A DNA stretch of 64,000 bases from an unidentified bacterial endosymbiont (GTDB taxonomy: Bacteria > Pseudomonadota > Gammaproteobacteria > Enterobacterales > G038960095), in NCBI RefSeq assembly GCF_918320885.1, contig NZ_OU907312.1:558001-622000 (forward strand), in the 5' to 3' direction. Positions within the stretch are counted from its first letter, which is position 1. Each line of letters opens with the position of its first letter. The notes below the pieces were generated by a model, which made no database searches, was not told the origin of the DNA, and saw only the letters and a list, made by a program, of their open reading frames with translations. The position numbers and the translations under genes are program-made. This document shows positions 53,751-63,133 of this stretch, piece by piece.

Positions 53751-55385
53751 TTAATGCTTTGTAATGTAGAGATCTTTCGTATGAATAACCTTCATGGGAT
53801 TTTGCGTGCTATAGCCCTGAACATAGGGTTTAATCAGGCGAGCATCCACATAATGGTAAATGGGAACAATGGGCATATCGATCGCTAGCTGGGCTTCCGC
53901 CTTTTGGTAACAGGCCTGACGCTGGGGCTCGTTGGAAGCCACCAATGCTTGCTTGACCCAGTTGATAAACTGGGCATTATCATAGCCGGAATAATTGGTA
54001 CTACTCCCGGGTAACAAGATATTCAGGAAAGCAGAAGCTTCATTATAATCTGCTACCCAACCAGCCCGGGACATCTGATAATGACCTGATCGTTGGTTCT
54101 CTAAATAACTCTTCCATTCTTGACTATCTAGAGTCACCTCAGCACCGAGTGCCTGTTTCCAGAATAGGCTGGCAGCAACCGCCAACTGTTGATGCAGTTC
54201 TGAGGCGTTATAGAGTATGCTGAACTTTAAAGGATTTTTACTGTTGTAACCAGCCTCTTGCAGCAAATTTTTGGCGGCTTGGATCCGTTTTTTTTGCGAC
54301 CAAGTGTCCCATTCTGGCCGCTTGAGCGCTCCCCCCCCAATAGCTGGTGGGGTAAAACTGTAAGCAGCCGTATCCCATTGCCCTTTTACTTTTTCCACTA
54401 AAGCAGTTTTATCTAAAGCCAAGGCAACTGCTTGACGAACCTTAATATTATTAAAAGGAGGTTCCCGAGTGTTTAATGCGTAATAGTAGGTCGAGAGAGC
54501 GGGGTTTTTATGTAATTCTTTTGGGCACTCTTGCTTGAGCTGTTGAAACGTTGCTGATGGAACCGTACCATATATGATGTCCAGTTCACCAGAACGATAA
54601 CGCGCAATCTCCTGATGGTCTACAATGGGCAGGTACTTGACTTGGTTAATGACTGTTCGGCTATTGTCCCAGTACTGTGTATTGCGGATCAGGGTAATCT
54701 GCTCATTCACCACCCACTCCTGCATTTTATAAGCGCCATTACCGACCTGATTTCCAGGTTGGGTCCATTGATCCCCATATTTTTCAATGCTTGCTCGATG
54801 GACCGGTTTCACTGCCGTATGTGCCAGCATCTTAATAAAATAGGAGAGCGGTTGCGATAAAGTAATCTGTAGCGTCTGGGCATCCAGTGCCTGAATGCCT
54901 AAAGTCTCCACTGGCTGACGACCAGCCAGCACTTCCTTACTGTTCTGCAGTTGTACATCGTTTAAATAACTACTATAGGGAGAAGCGGTGTTTGGATCGG
55001 CTAAACGCCGCCAGCTGTAGACAAAATCCTGCGCTGTCACTGGATCACCATTAGACCATTTAGCCTCGGGGCGTAATGAAAAGATCCAAGTTTTCTGATC
55101 ACTGCTCTGCCAACTTTTAGCAACCCCAGGGACAATTTCCCCTTGAGGTCCGAAATTGACGAGACCCTCCCAGAGCTCATGAATAATATTGGAATCTGGA
55201 TGCCCAGTTGCTTTATGGGGATCTAAAGATTCAACCTCTGAACCATTGCCACGCACTAGCTCCTGTTTAGGAGAGAGTTGAACGCCAGGGGGTACTACGG
55301 CAGCACTAGACAAAGCAGGGGCGATGAGATAGATAATGGCCACAGTCCAGTTTGTCCATTGTAATAGGCCTCTAATCATAGTCAC
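53751..55385 (-). CDS. oppA: Oligopeptide-binding protein OppA, copy 1
   Basis: Periplasmic solute-binding protein of 544 residues (E. coli 543) that delivers peptides to OppBCDF. A signal peptide is visible (WTVAIIYLIAPALSSAAV). Landmarks shared with E. coli: GSEVESLDPHK, APGVAESW-like VPGVAKSWQSSD, DAKWSNGDPVTA-like EAKWSNGDPVTAQDFVYSWRR, DPNTASPYSSYL, KYGDQWTQPGNQVGNGAY, KPPFNDVRVR-like EPPFNNIKVRQAV, and ARAGWCADYNE-like SRAGWVADYNEASAFLN. About 83% identical to copy 2 by eye. It is the copy next to oppB. Confidence 0.94.
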   Translation of the reverse strand: MTMIRGLLQWTNWTVAIIYLIAPALSSAAVVPPGVQLSPKQELVRGNGSEVESLDPHKATGHPDSNIIHELWEGLVNFGPQGEIVPGVAKSWQSSDQKTWIFSLRPEAKWSNGDPVTAQDFVYSWRRLADPNTASPYSSYLNDVQLQNSKEVLAGRQPVETLGIQALDAQTLQITLSQPLSYFIKMLAHTAVKPVHRASIEKYGDQWTQPGNQVGNGAYKMQEWVVNEQITLIRNTQYWDNSRTVINQVKYLPIVDHQEIARYRSGELDIIYGTVPSATFQQLKQECPKELHKNPALSTYYYALNTREPPFNNIKVRQAVALALDKTALVEKVKGQWDTAAYSFTPPAIGGGALKRPEWDTWSQKKRIQAAKNLLQEAGYNSKNPLKFSILYNASELHQQLAVAASLFWKQALGAEVTLDSQEWKSYLENQRSGHYQMSRAGWVADYNEASAFLNILLPGSSTNYSGYDNAQFINWVKQALVASNEPQRQACYQKAEAQLAIDMPIVPIYHYVDARLIKPYVQGYSTQNPMKVIHTKDLYITKH

Positions 55386-55561
55386 AATCCCCGTTGTATT
55401 GATGCATTCAATTCGCTATTACGTTAATCTTTCCAAGCGTAACAGAATAGTGCAGTCAGATCAAAAACAAGTGAGCGTGTGCTTTAATAACAAACAGATG
55501 ATTGACTTTATTTTAACCATAATCAGATAAAATGAGTAAGAATACTTACACCTTGGCAGCA

Positions 55562-55724
55562 TTACTCTACTATTTTATCAGAGAGCACTGAATCGGTAGC
55601 CGTCCCCTGCCAACGTGATTGAATATGATCGACGACTGGCTGTTTTTGTGGATCCAAGAGATTCAGTGAACTGAACAACATACTGCCCTGTATCCCCACT
55701 GTTTTTTCATTAAAATCTAAAAGC
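55562..55724 (-). pseudogene. Duplicated 3' fragment of digH
   Basis: The frame encodes the last about 52 residues of the glycosyl hydrolase at 57822-59258 (LDFNEKTVGIQGS, then SLNLLDPQKQPVVDHIQSRW), with a single Val-to-Met difference. It begins abruptly at the duplication junction (55724/55725). A start codon upstream of it belongs to the junction sequence, so this is a dead by-product of the oppA duplication. Confidence 0.88.
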
Positions 55725-56010
55725 TTATCGTAGGGTTTATCCACTGGATAACAACCCTTAAACCCTCTTTTATACTATACCTACTGTGTTCCAGCCCCCC
55801 CTAAAGCGCAATACTCTCTACCGCCGATAAAACCGCCGGCAGTGATCAATGAATAGGCTGAAGGCAATCACACAACCGGAGAGCCCGGAAAGCGCAGTAG
55901 GCATCCCCCTGTTGATCAGACATAGGGGGGCTAACCACTGAACACAGTTGAACCGATGATCAGGCTCCAACCAGATGACACTCTGCTCAGGGCCCTACGC
56001 TGTTCATCCC

Positions 56011-57645
56011 TTAATGCTGTGTAATGTAGAGATCTTTCGTATGGATAATCTTCGTGGGATTTTGCGTGCTATAGCCCTGAACATAGGGTTTAATCAGGCG
56101 AGCATCGACGAAATGATACACTGGAATGGTTGGCATATCCGTTGCTAACTGGGCTTCCGCTTTTTGGTAATAGACCTGACGCTGGGTCTCGTTAGAGGTT
56201 CCCAAAGCTTGCTTGCCCCAGTTGACAAACTGGGGACTATCGTAGCCAGAATAATTGGTACTACTACCTGGTAACAAGATATTCAGGAAAGCAGAGGCTT
56301 CATTATAATCCGCCACCCACATAGCCCGGGCCATCTGGAAATTACCTAAGCGTCGGTTCTCTAAGTAACTTTTCCACTCTTGACTCTCCAAAGTTATCTC
56401 AGCGCCGAGGGCCACTTTCCAGAACGTACTAGCGGCAATGGCCAGCCGTTGATGCGATTCTACAGAGTCATGTAATATACTGAATTTTAAAGGATTTTTA
56501 CTGTTATAACCAGCCTCTTGCAGCAATGCTTTTGCGGCTTTAATCCGTTTTTTTTGCGTCCAGGTGGCCCATTCTGGCCTACTGACAGGAGCTCCATCGA
56601 TAGCTGGTGGAGTAAAACAGTCAGCAACAGTGTCCCATTGCCCTTTTACTTTTTCCACCAAGGCTCTTTTATCTAAAGCCAAGGCGACCGCTTGACGGAC
56701 TTTAACATTATTAAAGGGTGGTTGCCGACAGTTCAATTGATAATGATAGGTCCCAACACTAGGGATTTTATGTAACTCTTTTTTATACTCTTGCTTGAGC
56801 TGTTGAAACGTTGCTGATGGGACCGTGTCGTAGATCATATCCAATTCACTGGAACGATAACGGGCAATCTCCTGATGGTCTTGAATGGGTAGGTACTTGA
56901 CTTGGTTAATGACGGTTCGGCTGTCATCCCAGTACTGTGTATTGCGGATGAGTGTAATACGCTCGTTCACCACCCACTCCTGCATCCTATAAGCGCCATT
57001 ACCGACCTGATTTCCAGGCTGGGTCCATTGATCCCCATATTTTTCAATGCTTGCTCGATGAAGGGGTTTCAGCGACGTATGTGCTAGCATCTTAATCAAA
57101 TAGGAGAGCGGTTGTGATAAAGTAATTTTTAGAGTCTGGGCATCCAGTGCCTGAATCCCTAAAGTCTCCACTGGCTGACGACCGTTTAGGACTTCAGTAC
57201 TGTTCTGCAATTGTATATCGTCTAAATAACTACTGTAGGGAGAAGCCGTGTTTGGATCGGCTAAACGCTGCCAGCTGTAGACAAAATCCTCTGCTGTCAC
57301 TGGATCACCATTCGACCATTTGGCCTCGGGGCGTAATGAAAAGATCCAAGTTTTCTGATCACTGCTCTGCCAAGATTGAGCCACCCCCGGGACAATCTCC
57401 CCTTTGGGTCCAAAATTGACTAGACCTTCCAAGATCTCGTGAATAATATTGGTTTCTGTAAGCCCGGTGGTTTTATGCGGATCTAAGGATTCCACTTCTG
57501 AGCGATTACCACGCACTAGCTCCTGTAGCGGAGATAATTGAACGCCAGGGGGTACTACGGCAGCACTAGACAAAGCAGGGGCGATGAGATAAATCATGGC
57601 CACAGTCCAGTTTGTCCATTTTAATAGGACTTTAATCATAGTCAT
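56011..57645 (-). CDS. oppA: Oligopeptide-binding protein OppA, copy 2
   Basis: 544 residues, same architecture and signal peptide as copy 1 but about one residue in six differs. Differences are few in the first 170 residues and the last 60 and are denser around residues 255-430, which include parts lining the peptide pocket in the E. coli structure (for example the RAGW...DYNE region reads RAMWVADYNE here). Both copies are intact and keep nearly the same upstream region, so both are probably expressed. It is the first gene of the opp run, downstream of digH. Confidence 0.94.
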   Translation of the reverse strand: MTMIKVLLKWTNWTVAMIYLIAPALSSAAVVPPGVQLSPLQELVRGNRSEVESLDPHKTTGLTETNIIHEILEGLVNFGPKGEIVPGVAQSWQSSDQKTWIFSLRPEAKWSNGDPVTAEDFVYSWQRLADPNTASPYSSYLDDIQLQNSTEVLNGRQPVETLGIQALDAQTLKITLSQPLSYLIKMLAHTSLKPLHRASIEKYGDQWTQPGNQVGNGAYRMQEWVVNERITLIRNTQYWDDSRTVINQVKYLPIQDHQEIARYRSSELDMIYDTVPSATFQQLKQEYKKELHKIPSVGTYHYQLNCRQPPFNNVKVRQAVALALDKRALVEKVKGQWDTVADCFTPPAIDGAPVSRPEWATWTQKKRIKAAKALLQEAGYNSKNPLKFSILHDSVESHQRLAIAASTFWKVALGAEITLESQEWKSYLENRRLGNFQMARAMWVADYNEASAFLNILLPGSSTNYSGYDSPQFVNWGKQALGTSNETQRQVYYQKAEAQLATDMPTIPVYHFVDARLIKPYVQGYSTQNPTKIIHTKDLYITQH

Positions 57646-57821
57646 AATCCCCGTTGTATTGATGCATTTAATTCGCTATTCCATTAACCTTTCCAAGCGT
57701 AACAGAATAGTGCAGTCAGATCAAAAACAAGTGAGAGTGTTCTTTAATAACAAACAGATGATTGACTTTATTTTAACGATAATCAGATAAAATGAGTAAG
57801 AATACTGACACCTTGGCAGCA

Positions 57822-59258
57822 TTACTCTACTATTTTATCAGAGAGCACTGAATCGGTAGCCGTCCCCTGCCAACGTGATTGAATATGATCGACGACTGGC
57901 TGTTTTTGTGGATCCAAGAGATTCAGTGAACTGAACAACACACTGCCCTGTATCCCCACTGTTTTTTCATTAAAATCCAACTGTCTTTTTATTTCTGGGA
58001 CGCCATCAGCTATAGACCACGCTGGGTCACCGATCGATTTTCCTGCCCCTGGATAGTGAAATACTTGTCCCACTCTATAGAGCCCTACCCCGATATAGAG
58101 CTGTGTTTTAGTATACTTAACCAGATCAGCCCACCAGGTGGCAACCACCTCATAGGGTGCTAGTTCTGAGGCATGCGCCCAGTAAATCTGCGGCACAATA
58201 TAATCAATCAAGGCTTCCTGCACCCACTGCCGAGTGTCGGCATAATGGGTATCATAATGAGCTAAGGCATTAGTATTAGAGCCGTTAGGATCATCTTTTT
58301 TATTGCGCCAGACTCCGGAGGGACTAATACCAAACTGTATCTGTGGCTTGATCGCTTTTATTTTTTTTGATACTGCTTTAATCAAGGTATAAGTATTGTG
58401 CCGTCTCCAATCAGCTTTATGAGCAAAACCCGCCCCATAACGGCTAAAGGTCTGATCATCTGCTAAGGTTGAATCGTGTGATTCGTAATAAAAATAGTCA
58501 TCAAACTGAATGCCATCAACCTGGTATCGATTGACTATTTCTTCAATAATCTGTTCAATCCAGGCACGTACTTCAGGAAGACCAGGATCCAGCACATAAC
58601 GATGGAAGGCAGTTCTGATCCATTCGGGATGCTGGTTATAAAGACTGCGTGGGCAGTCCAGCAACGCCTGAATGCTCTCCTGTTCAAGGTTCATGGAGAC
58701 GCGATAGGGATTCAGCCAGGCGTGCAGCTGTAGTCCTCTGGCATGTGCCTCCTCAATGGCATAAGCCAGCGGATCAAAACCCGGGTCTTCTCCTAACGAT
58801 CCCGTTAGGTAGGGGGACCAAGGCAATAGGGCCGAGTGATACAGGGCATCTGCACAGGGCTTCACCTGGAAAACGACGGTGTTCATCCCCAGCGCTACGA
58901 CTTTATCCAGTATTGTCCGTAATTCGGTTTGCTGCAGTTCAATCCGTTCGGCACGCTCTTTGAGCGCTAAAGAGGCTTTAGAGGGCCAGTCCATGTTCTG
59001 GACAGTGGCTATCCAAGTTGCGCGTAACTGCCGATCCTGCCAGTGACTAGGTTTAATAGGACTCCCTGCTACACCGCTCTTCTGCTGAGAAGGTGCGGTC
59101 GTAGCCGTGGTAGCCTGCTGACTGCTGGTGGGCGGCGCTAGCGGGGCATGATGCTGCATCGCTTGTACAGACGCATTGATCGCTGAGTTCCAGAGCATGA
59201 CATTGAGGAGGATTGCTGTGAATGGTTTCCCCGGTTTAAAGCGCTCCAGTGCCCCCAT
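57822..59258 (-). CDS. digH: Divisome-type glycosyl hydrolase DigH (YddW, GHL10)
   Basis: 478-residue envelope protein. E. coli DigH cleaves denuded peptidoglycan at the division septum. The match is strong across the catalytic domain: LRATWIATVQNMDWPS, GMNTVVFQVKP, LPWSPYLTGSLGEDPGFDPL, LHAWLNPYRVS, VDGIQFDDYFYYES (acidic catalytic region), FGISPSGVWRN, DYIVPQIYWA and LYIGVGLYRVG. The N-terminus has a hydrophobic segment (AILLNVMLWNSAINASV) and a Thr/Gln-rich linker; no lipobox Cys is seen, unlike the E. coli lipoprotein. A 3' fragment of this gene is repeated at 55562. Confidence 0.88.
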   Translation of the reverse strand: MGALERFKPGKPFTAILLNVMLWNSAINASVQAMQHHAPLAPPTSSQQATTATTAPSQQKSGVAGSPIKPSHWQDRQLRATWIATVQNMDWPSKASLALKERAERIELQQTELRTILDKVVALGMNTVVFQVKPCADALYHSALLPWSPYLTGSLGEDPGFDPLAYAIEEAHARGLQLHAWLNPYRVSMNLEQESIQALLDCPRSLYNQHPEWIRTAFHRYVLDPGLPEVRAWIEQIIEEIVNRYQVDGIQFDDYFYYESHDSTLADDQTFSRYGAGFAHKADWRRHNTYTLIKAVSKKIKAIKPQIQFGISPSGVWRNKKDDPNGSNTNALAHYDTHYADTRQWVQEALIDYIVPQIYWAHASELAPYEVVATWWADLVKYTKTQLYIGVGLYRVGQVFHYPGAGKSIGDPAWSIADGVPEIKRQLDFNEKTVGIQGSVLFSSLNLLDPQKQPVVDHIQSRWQGTATDSVLSDKIVE

Positions 59259-59259
59259 T

Positions 59260-60057
59260 TTAGGGCTGCTGCGCCCGAGCGCTGTGAATGCCCTTCAACA
59301 GGGATTTAATCATTTTAGTGGGGGCAACCACCACTTCATTCGATCGCCCCCGATGTGGGGAACCACTAAAATCGGTGACCAAACCGCCCGCTTCACTCAC
59401 CAATAAGGCGCCTGCGGCCAGTGCCGCAGGCGCTACGCCACGCCCGAAAAAACCATCCAGTCGGCCAGCGGCCACGTAGGCAAAATCCAGGAGCGTACAC
59501 CCACTACAGCGGATGGCAGCCCCTTGTCCTAGCAAGGCCCCTAACAGGATGGTGGCGGGTTCCAGTGAGTGCTGAGGATTGGAAGTGAGTCGGGTCGCCA
59601 GCACACTCTCTGAGAGCGATTGAGACTGCGACTCCAGTCGCAAGCGATAACCATTGATTTGAGCCCCTGAGCCGCGCACCGCGGTAAACAGCTCATTACG
59701 CAAAGCGTCATAGATCACCGCTACCTCAGTAGCCGCTTTAATAGATACCGTGATGGAGAGCGCACAATGTGGCCAACGCTTGCTAAAATTGCGCTTCCCT
59801 GCCAGCGGTTCAATCAACCACTGAACCTCACCCTCACCGCTAATCGGCTCGCCCAGAGTACTCACAATAGCGTGATGTGGATAAGAGCGCTGGATCACAG
59901 CTATCATGACTTGAGCTATTGCTTGACTGACGGGCAAGCTATCCCCCGGAAAACCAGGGAAATGGCTATTAGGCTGTGTTCGCTGCTCATAAGCTTGGAC
60001 CATGCATTGACCCGCTTTACGCACGGCACGTACGGCAATATTCAGCATTGGATGCAT
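59260..60057 (-). CDS. suhB: SuhB-family protein with inositol-monophosphatase active site lost
   Basis: 265 residues aligning end to end with E. coli SuhB (MHPMLNIAVRAxRKAG, EVAVIYDALRNELFTAVRGSGAQINGYRLR, DFAYVAAGRLDGFF, SEAGGLVTDF). The metal-binding residues of the phosphatase are gone: the TEE segment is STL (66-68), DPLDGTTNF is EPLAGKRNF (83-91, so Asp84 is Glu and Asp87 is Ala), and PWDFAAGE is PAALAAGA (Asp212 is Ala). Catalysis is therefore very unlikely. SuhB also acts with NusA/NusB in rRNA antitermination independently of catalysis in E. coli; that role may be what is kept. Confidence 0.88.
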   Translation of the reverse strand: MHPMLNIAVRAVRKAGQCMVQAYEQRTQPNSHFPGFPGDSLPVSQAIAQVMIAVIQRSYPHHAIVSTLGEPISGEGEVQWLIEPLAGKRNFSKRWPHCALSITVSIKAATEVAVIYDALRNELFTAVRGSGAQINGYRLRLESQSQSLSESVLATRLTSNPQHSLEPATILLGALLGQGAAIRCSGCTLLDFAYVAAGRLDGFFGRGVAPAALAAGALLVSEAGGLVTDFSGSPHRGRSNEVVVAPTKMIKSLLKGIHSARAQQP

Positions 60058-60149
60058 TCTAGGACCTACTACAGCGATTAAAGAACCTTGAGTGGCGCCG
60101 ATTCTAGCAGAGGGCGCGCTAAAAACCTAACTGCGCGAACGCCTGTCGG

Positions 60150-60869
60150 CTAATGAGGCGTCCTGCTGATCTGATCCATTAACGCCTGCTGGATTTCCCG
60201 TAAGGCGGCCGCTGGATCAACCGCTTGGGTAATGGGACGACCTATCACCAGATAATCAGCACCAGCAGCGATGGCTGGCCCTGGGGCCATGAGCCGCTGT
60301 TGATCATGTGCGGCAGTGCCTGCTGGTCGGATCCCTGGGGTGACTAAAGTAAAGGAATTGCCACATAGTGACCTCAGCTGGCGAGCCTCCTGGGCTGAAC
60401 AGACGACACCCTCCAGACCGCAGTGTTGAGCAAGCACCGCCAGCCGTTCAACCTGTTGTGAAGCTGGTCCAGTGATCCCGAGCAGTGGCAAATCATCCTC
60501 GTGTAAGCTGGTTAGCAGGGTCACACCCACCAGTTGTGGCGCTTTAGCCTTAAAGCTGTTCAGTGCCGTGACAGCCGCTTCTAACATTTTGGGACCACCA
60601 CTCGCATGTAGGCTGATCATCCATACCCCTAAATCAGCTGCTGCAGTGACCGCCTGGGCAACGGTCTGTGGGATATCATGAAATTTTAGATCAAGAAAAA
60701 CGTCGAATCCCCGTGTCTGCAGTTGCTGTACTAAAGAGGGCCCGTACCGGGTAAATAGCGCCTTGCCCACTTTTAAACGGCACGCTTGTGGATTGAGATC
60801 CTCCACTAATCGGAATAGTGCTCCGGCCTCTGCTAACTCTAAAGCAACAATAATGCATTGATTGAGCAT
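60150..60869 (-). CDS. pyrF: Orotidine 5'-phosphate decarboxylase
   Basis: Last step of UMP synthesis. 239 residues, group I type. The catalytic array is mostly intact: Lys in CRLKVGKALF, DLKFHDIP with Asp, Lys and Asp, and GVVCSAQEA, TPGIRPAG and VIGRPIT for phosphate binding. The N-terminal substrate-contacting Asp of VALD (E. coli Asp22) is Glu here (VALE, residue 11). In E. coli lapA and lapB separate ihfB from pyrF; here only about 100 bases with a terminator do. Confidence 0.93.
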   Translation of the reverse strand: MLNQCIIVALELAEAGALFRLVEDLNPQACRLKVGKALFTRYGPSLVQQLQTRGFDVFLDLKFHDIPQTVAQAVTAAADLGVWMISLHASGGPKMLEAAVTALNSFKAKAPQLVGVTLLTSLHEDDLPLLGITGPASQQVERLAVLAQHCGLEGVVCSAQEARQLRSLCGNSFTLVTPGIRPAGTAAHDQQRLMAPGPAIAAGADYLVIGRPITQAVDPAAALREIQQALMDQISRTPH

Positions 60870-60929
60870 ACGCGCTTCCAGCTCCTTAATGGCTCATGTT
60901 CATGGTTTAAGGCACTCAACAGCCCGGCT

Positions 60930-60959
60930 GTAAAAAGAAACGGCACCCGCAGGTGCCGT
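60930..60959 (-). terminator. Rho-independent terminator after ihfB
   Basis: On the minus strand an eight-pair stem ACGGCACC/GGTGCCGT with a four-base loop is followed directly by TTTCTTTTTA. It sits 15 bases after the ihfB stop codon and ends the cmk-rpsA-ihfB run before pyrF. Confidence 0.88.
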
Positions 60960-60973
60960 GTTGACTCATACTG

Positions 60974-61258
60974 TCACGCATAGCTATTAACGCGATCACG
61001 TAACTCTCTGCCTGGCTTAAAATGCGGTACGCACTTAGCGTTTAATGCCACTTTCTCCCCAGTCTTGGGATTTCGACCCATGCGTGGTGCGCGGTAGTGC
61101 AAGGAAATACTGCCAAAACCACGTATTTCAATACGCTCTCCGCTAGCTAAAGTGCTGACCATATGCTCTAACAGCTCTTTAACAGCCTCTTCAACCACCT
61201 TTCCGCGTAGATGCGCTTGTTGATCAACAAGCCGCTCAATTAATTCAGATTTAGTCAC
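60974..61258 (-). CDS. ihfB: Integration host factor beta subunit
   Basis: 94-residue DNA-bending protein of the HU/IHF family; with IhfA it bends DNA at promoters, origins and recombination sites. TKSELIERL at the start, [28 protein letters not shown] (the beta-ribbon arm with the intercalating Pro in RNPKTG) and [14 protein letters not shown] match E. coli. The frame is open to 61309, but the homologous start is the GTG at 61258, preceded by AGGGGCG. The terminator at 60930-60959 follows. Confidence 0.94.
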   Translation of the reverse strand: MTKSELIERLVDQQAHLRGKVVEEAVKELLEHMVSTLASGERIEIRGFGSISLHYRAPRMGRNPKTGEKVALNAKCVPHFKPGRELRDRVNSYA

Positions 61259-61318
61259 GCACGCCCCTAGTATTAACAGCAGGCCCAAACAGACCCAGGA
61301 GGTCATCAATGCTCCCGG

Positions 61319-63034
61319 TTACTTACCTTTCGCAGCCCGGAACGCTTCTGACATGGCATTAGAGAACACCGCTTTACTGGCCGGTTTTTCCTCTCCACTC
61401 GACTCTACCGAACTGTTTTTACCTTCAAGTTCATCCTTGGCACGCAGCGTGACATTCACCACACGATTTTTACGATCGACAGAGACATATTGGCTCTTCA
61501 GATCACTCCCTATCGTATAAGGCTCTGTGCCTCTGTCTACAGTAAACCCAGCGATATTACTCCCCTCAACGGCATCCAGCAGGCTCACCTCAACCGTGGA
61601 AAGACGACCGATAACACCCTCTGCTAAATTGAGCGTAACGCTCTTGGCATCAATGGCTGTTATCTTTCCGCTCATCCACTCCCCTTTCTTAATCGTTGCA
61701 AGATAGTGGTTGAAAGGATCATCTTCCAGCTGCTTAATACCCAAAGAGATCCGCTCACGCTCTACATCAACCTGCAGTAACACAGCGTCAATCTCATCGC
61801 CTTTCTTATACTGGGCGACCGCCTCTTCTCCAGAGAGATCCCAAGAGATGTCTGACAGGTGGACCAGTCCATCGATATTGCCTGGCAAGCCAATAAAAAT
61901 ACCGAAATCGGTAATCGACTTGATTTTACCGCGGAGTCGATCGTTTTTATGGTAGGTTTCGCTGAAATGCTCCCAGGGATTACCTTTGCACTGCTTTAAC
62001 CCTAGGGAGATGCGCCGACGCTCTTCATCAATATCTAAAACCATCACTTCAACAGTGGTACCTACACTGACGATTTTAGCAGGATGAATATTTTTGTTAG
62101 TCCAGTCCATTTCAGAGACATGTACCAAACCTTCTACACCCTCTTCAATTTCAACGAAACAGCCATAATCGGTTAGATTGGTGACACGTCCCATCAACTT
62201 GGTGTTGATCGGGCAACGTTTGGCAATCGCCACCCACGGATCTTCGCCTAACTGCTTTAAGCCTAGCGACACTCGGTTGCGTTCGCGGTCAAACTTTAAG
62301 ATTTTAACCCGGATCTCTTCACCGACACTGACACACTCGTGTGGCTCTTTTACTCGCTTCCAAGCCATATCGGTAATGTGTAACAGACCATCTACACCGC
62401 CTAAATCAACAAAAGCACCATAATCGGTGAGGTTTTTAACAACGCCTTTGATTATTGTCCCCTCTTGCAAACTATCCAGCAGCTGGCTACGCTCCACACT
62501 GTTTTCTGACTCTATAACCGCGCGACGAGAGACGACGACGTTATTACGTTTTTGGTCAAACTTGATGACTTTGAACTCCAGCTCTTTACCTTCCAGGTGA
62601 CTGGTGTCGCGGACTGGTCTGGCCTCAACCAAGGATCCTGGCAGGAAAGCACGGATACCATTCAGTTCGACAGTAAAGCCGCCTTTAACTTTACCGCTGA
62701 TCAAACCAGTGATCACGGTCGATTTTTCATAAGCTTCTGCCAGTGATAACCAGGCTTCATGGCGTTTGGCCTTTTCACGGGATAGCTGCGTTTCCCCGAA
62801 ACCATCCTCGATAGCCTCTAACACCACATCCACTTCATCACCAACGCTGACTTCTAACTCACCGTGGCTATCTCTAAACTGCTCAATGGGAATAACTGAT
62901 TCAGACTTAAGCCGGGCATCGACGACGACGATTCCCTTACCAATAGCGGTCACCAAGCCACGAACTACAGAACCTGGACGTGTTTTAAGGTCTTTTAACG
63001 AGTCTTCAAATAGTGTTGCAAAAGAGGTTGGCAT
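61319..63034 (-). CDS. rpsA: 30S ribosomal protein S1
   Basis: Six S1 RNA-binding repeats in 571 residues (E. coli 557). [13 protein letters not shown] starts the ribosome-binding part; [45 protein letters not shown] and [23 protein letters not shown] mark repeats 3-5. The sixth repeat is unusual: where E. coli has about 20 residues between EASRDRVEDA and KFTGVDRKNR, this protein has an insertion of about 12 residues ([20 protein letters not shown] region). The start ATG at 63034 gives MPTSFATL. The leader 63041-63133 has an inverted repeat near CCCTAACAGATGGGG, possibly for autoregulation. Confidence 0.95.
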   Translation of the reverse strand: MPTSFATLFEDSLKDLKTRPGSVVRGLVTAIGKGIVVVDARLKSESVIPIEQFRDSHGELEVSVGDEVDVVLEAIEDGFGETQLSREKAKRHEAWLSLAEAYEKSTVITGLISGKVKGGFTVELNGIRAFLPGSLVEARPVRDTSHLEGKELEFKVIKFDQKRNNVVVSRRAVIESENSVERSQLLDSLQEGTIIKGVVKNLTDYGAFVDLGGVDGLLHITDMAWKRVKEPHECVSVGEEIRVKILKFDRERNRVSLGLKQLGEDPWVAIAKRCPINTKLMGRVTNLTDYGCFVEIEEGVEGLVHVSEMDWTNKNIHPAKIVSVGTTVEVMVLDIDEERRRISLGLKQCKGNPWEHFSETYHKNDRLRGKIKSITDFGIFIGLPGNIDGLVHLSDISWDLSGEEAVAQYKKGDEIDAVLLQVDVERERISLGIKQLEDDPFNHYLATIKKGEWMSGKITAIDAKSVTLNLAEGVIGRLSTVEVSLLDAVEGSNIAGFTVDRGTEPYTIGSDLKSQYVSVDRKNRVVNVTLRAKDELEGKNSSVESSGEEKPASKAVFSNAMSEAFRAAKGK

Positions 63035-63133
63035 AATCATTAATCTATGAAATTTTCATGGGAATCCACCTGTTGTTCCCTAACAGATGGGGCTGTACTG
63101 ACGACCTACACGACACTCCTTGTAGTAGGCCAG

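Larger units (their letters stand above)
53451..57980 (-). repeat. Tandem duplication, two units of about 2.27 kb (oppA plus flanks)
   Basis: Unit A is 53451-55724 and unit B starts at 55725; both begin AAGCTTATCG. Each unit contains, in minus-strand order, the 3' end of digH, the oppA leader and oppA with its downstream spacer. The digH end and oppA leader (about 330 bases) are almost identical between units, while the oppA genes differ at many codons. Unit B ends where digH becomes unique, near 57980. Confidence 0.88.
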
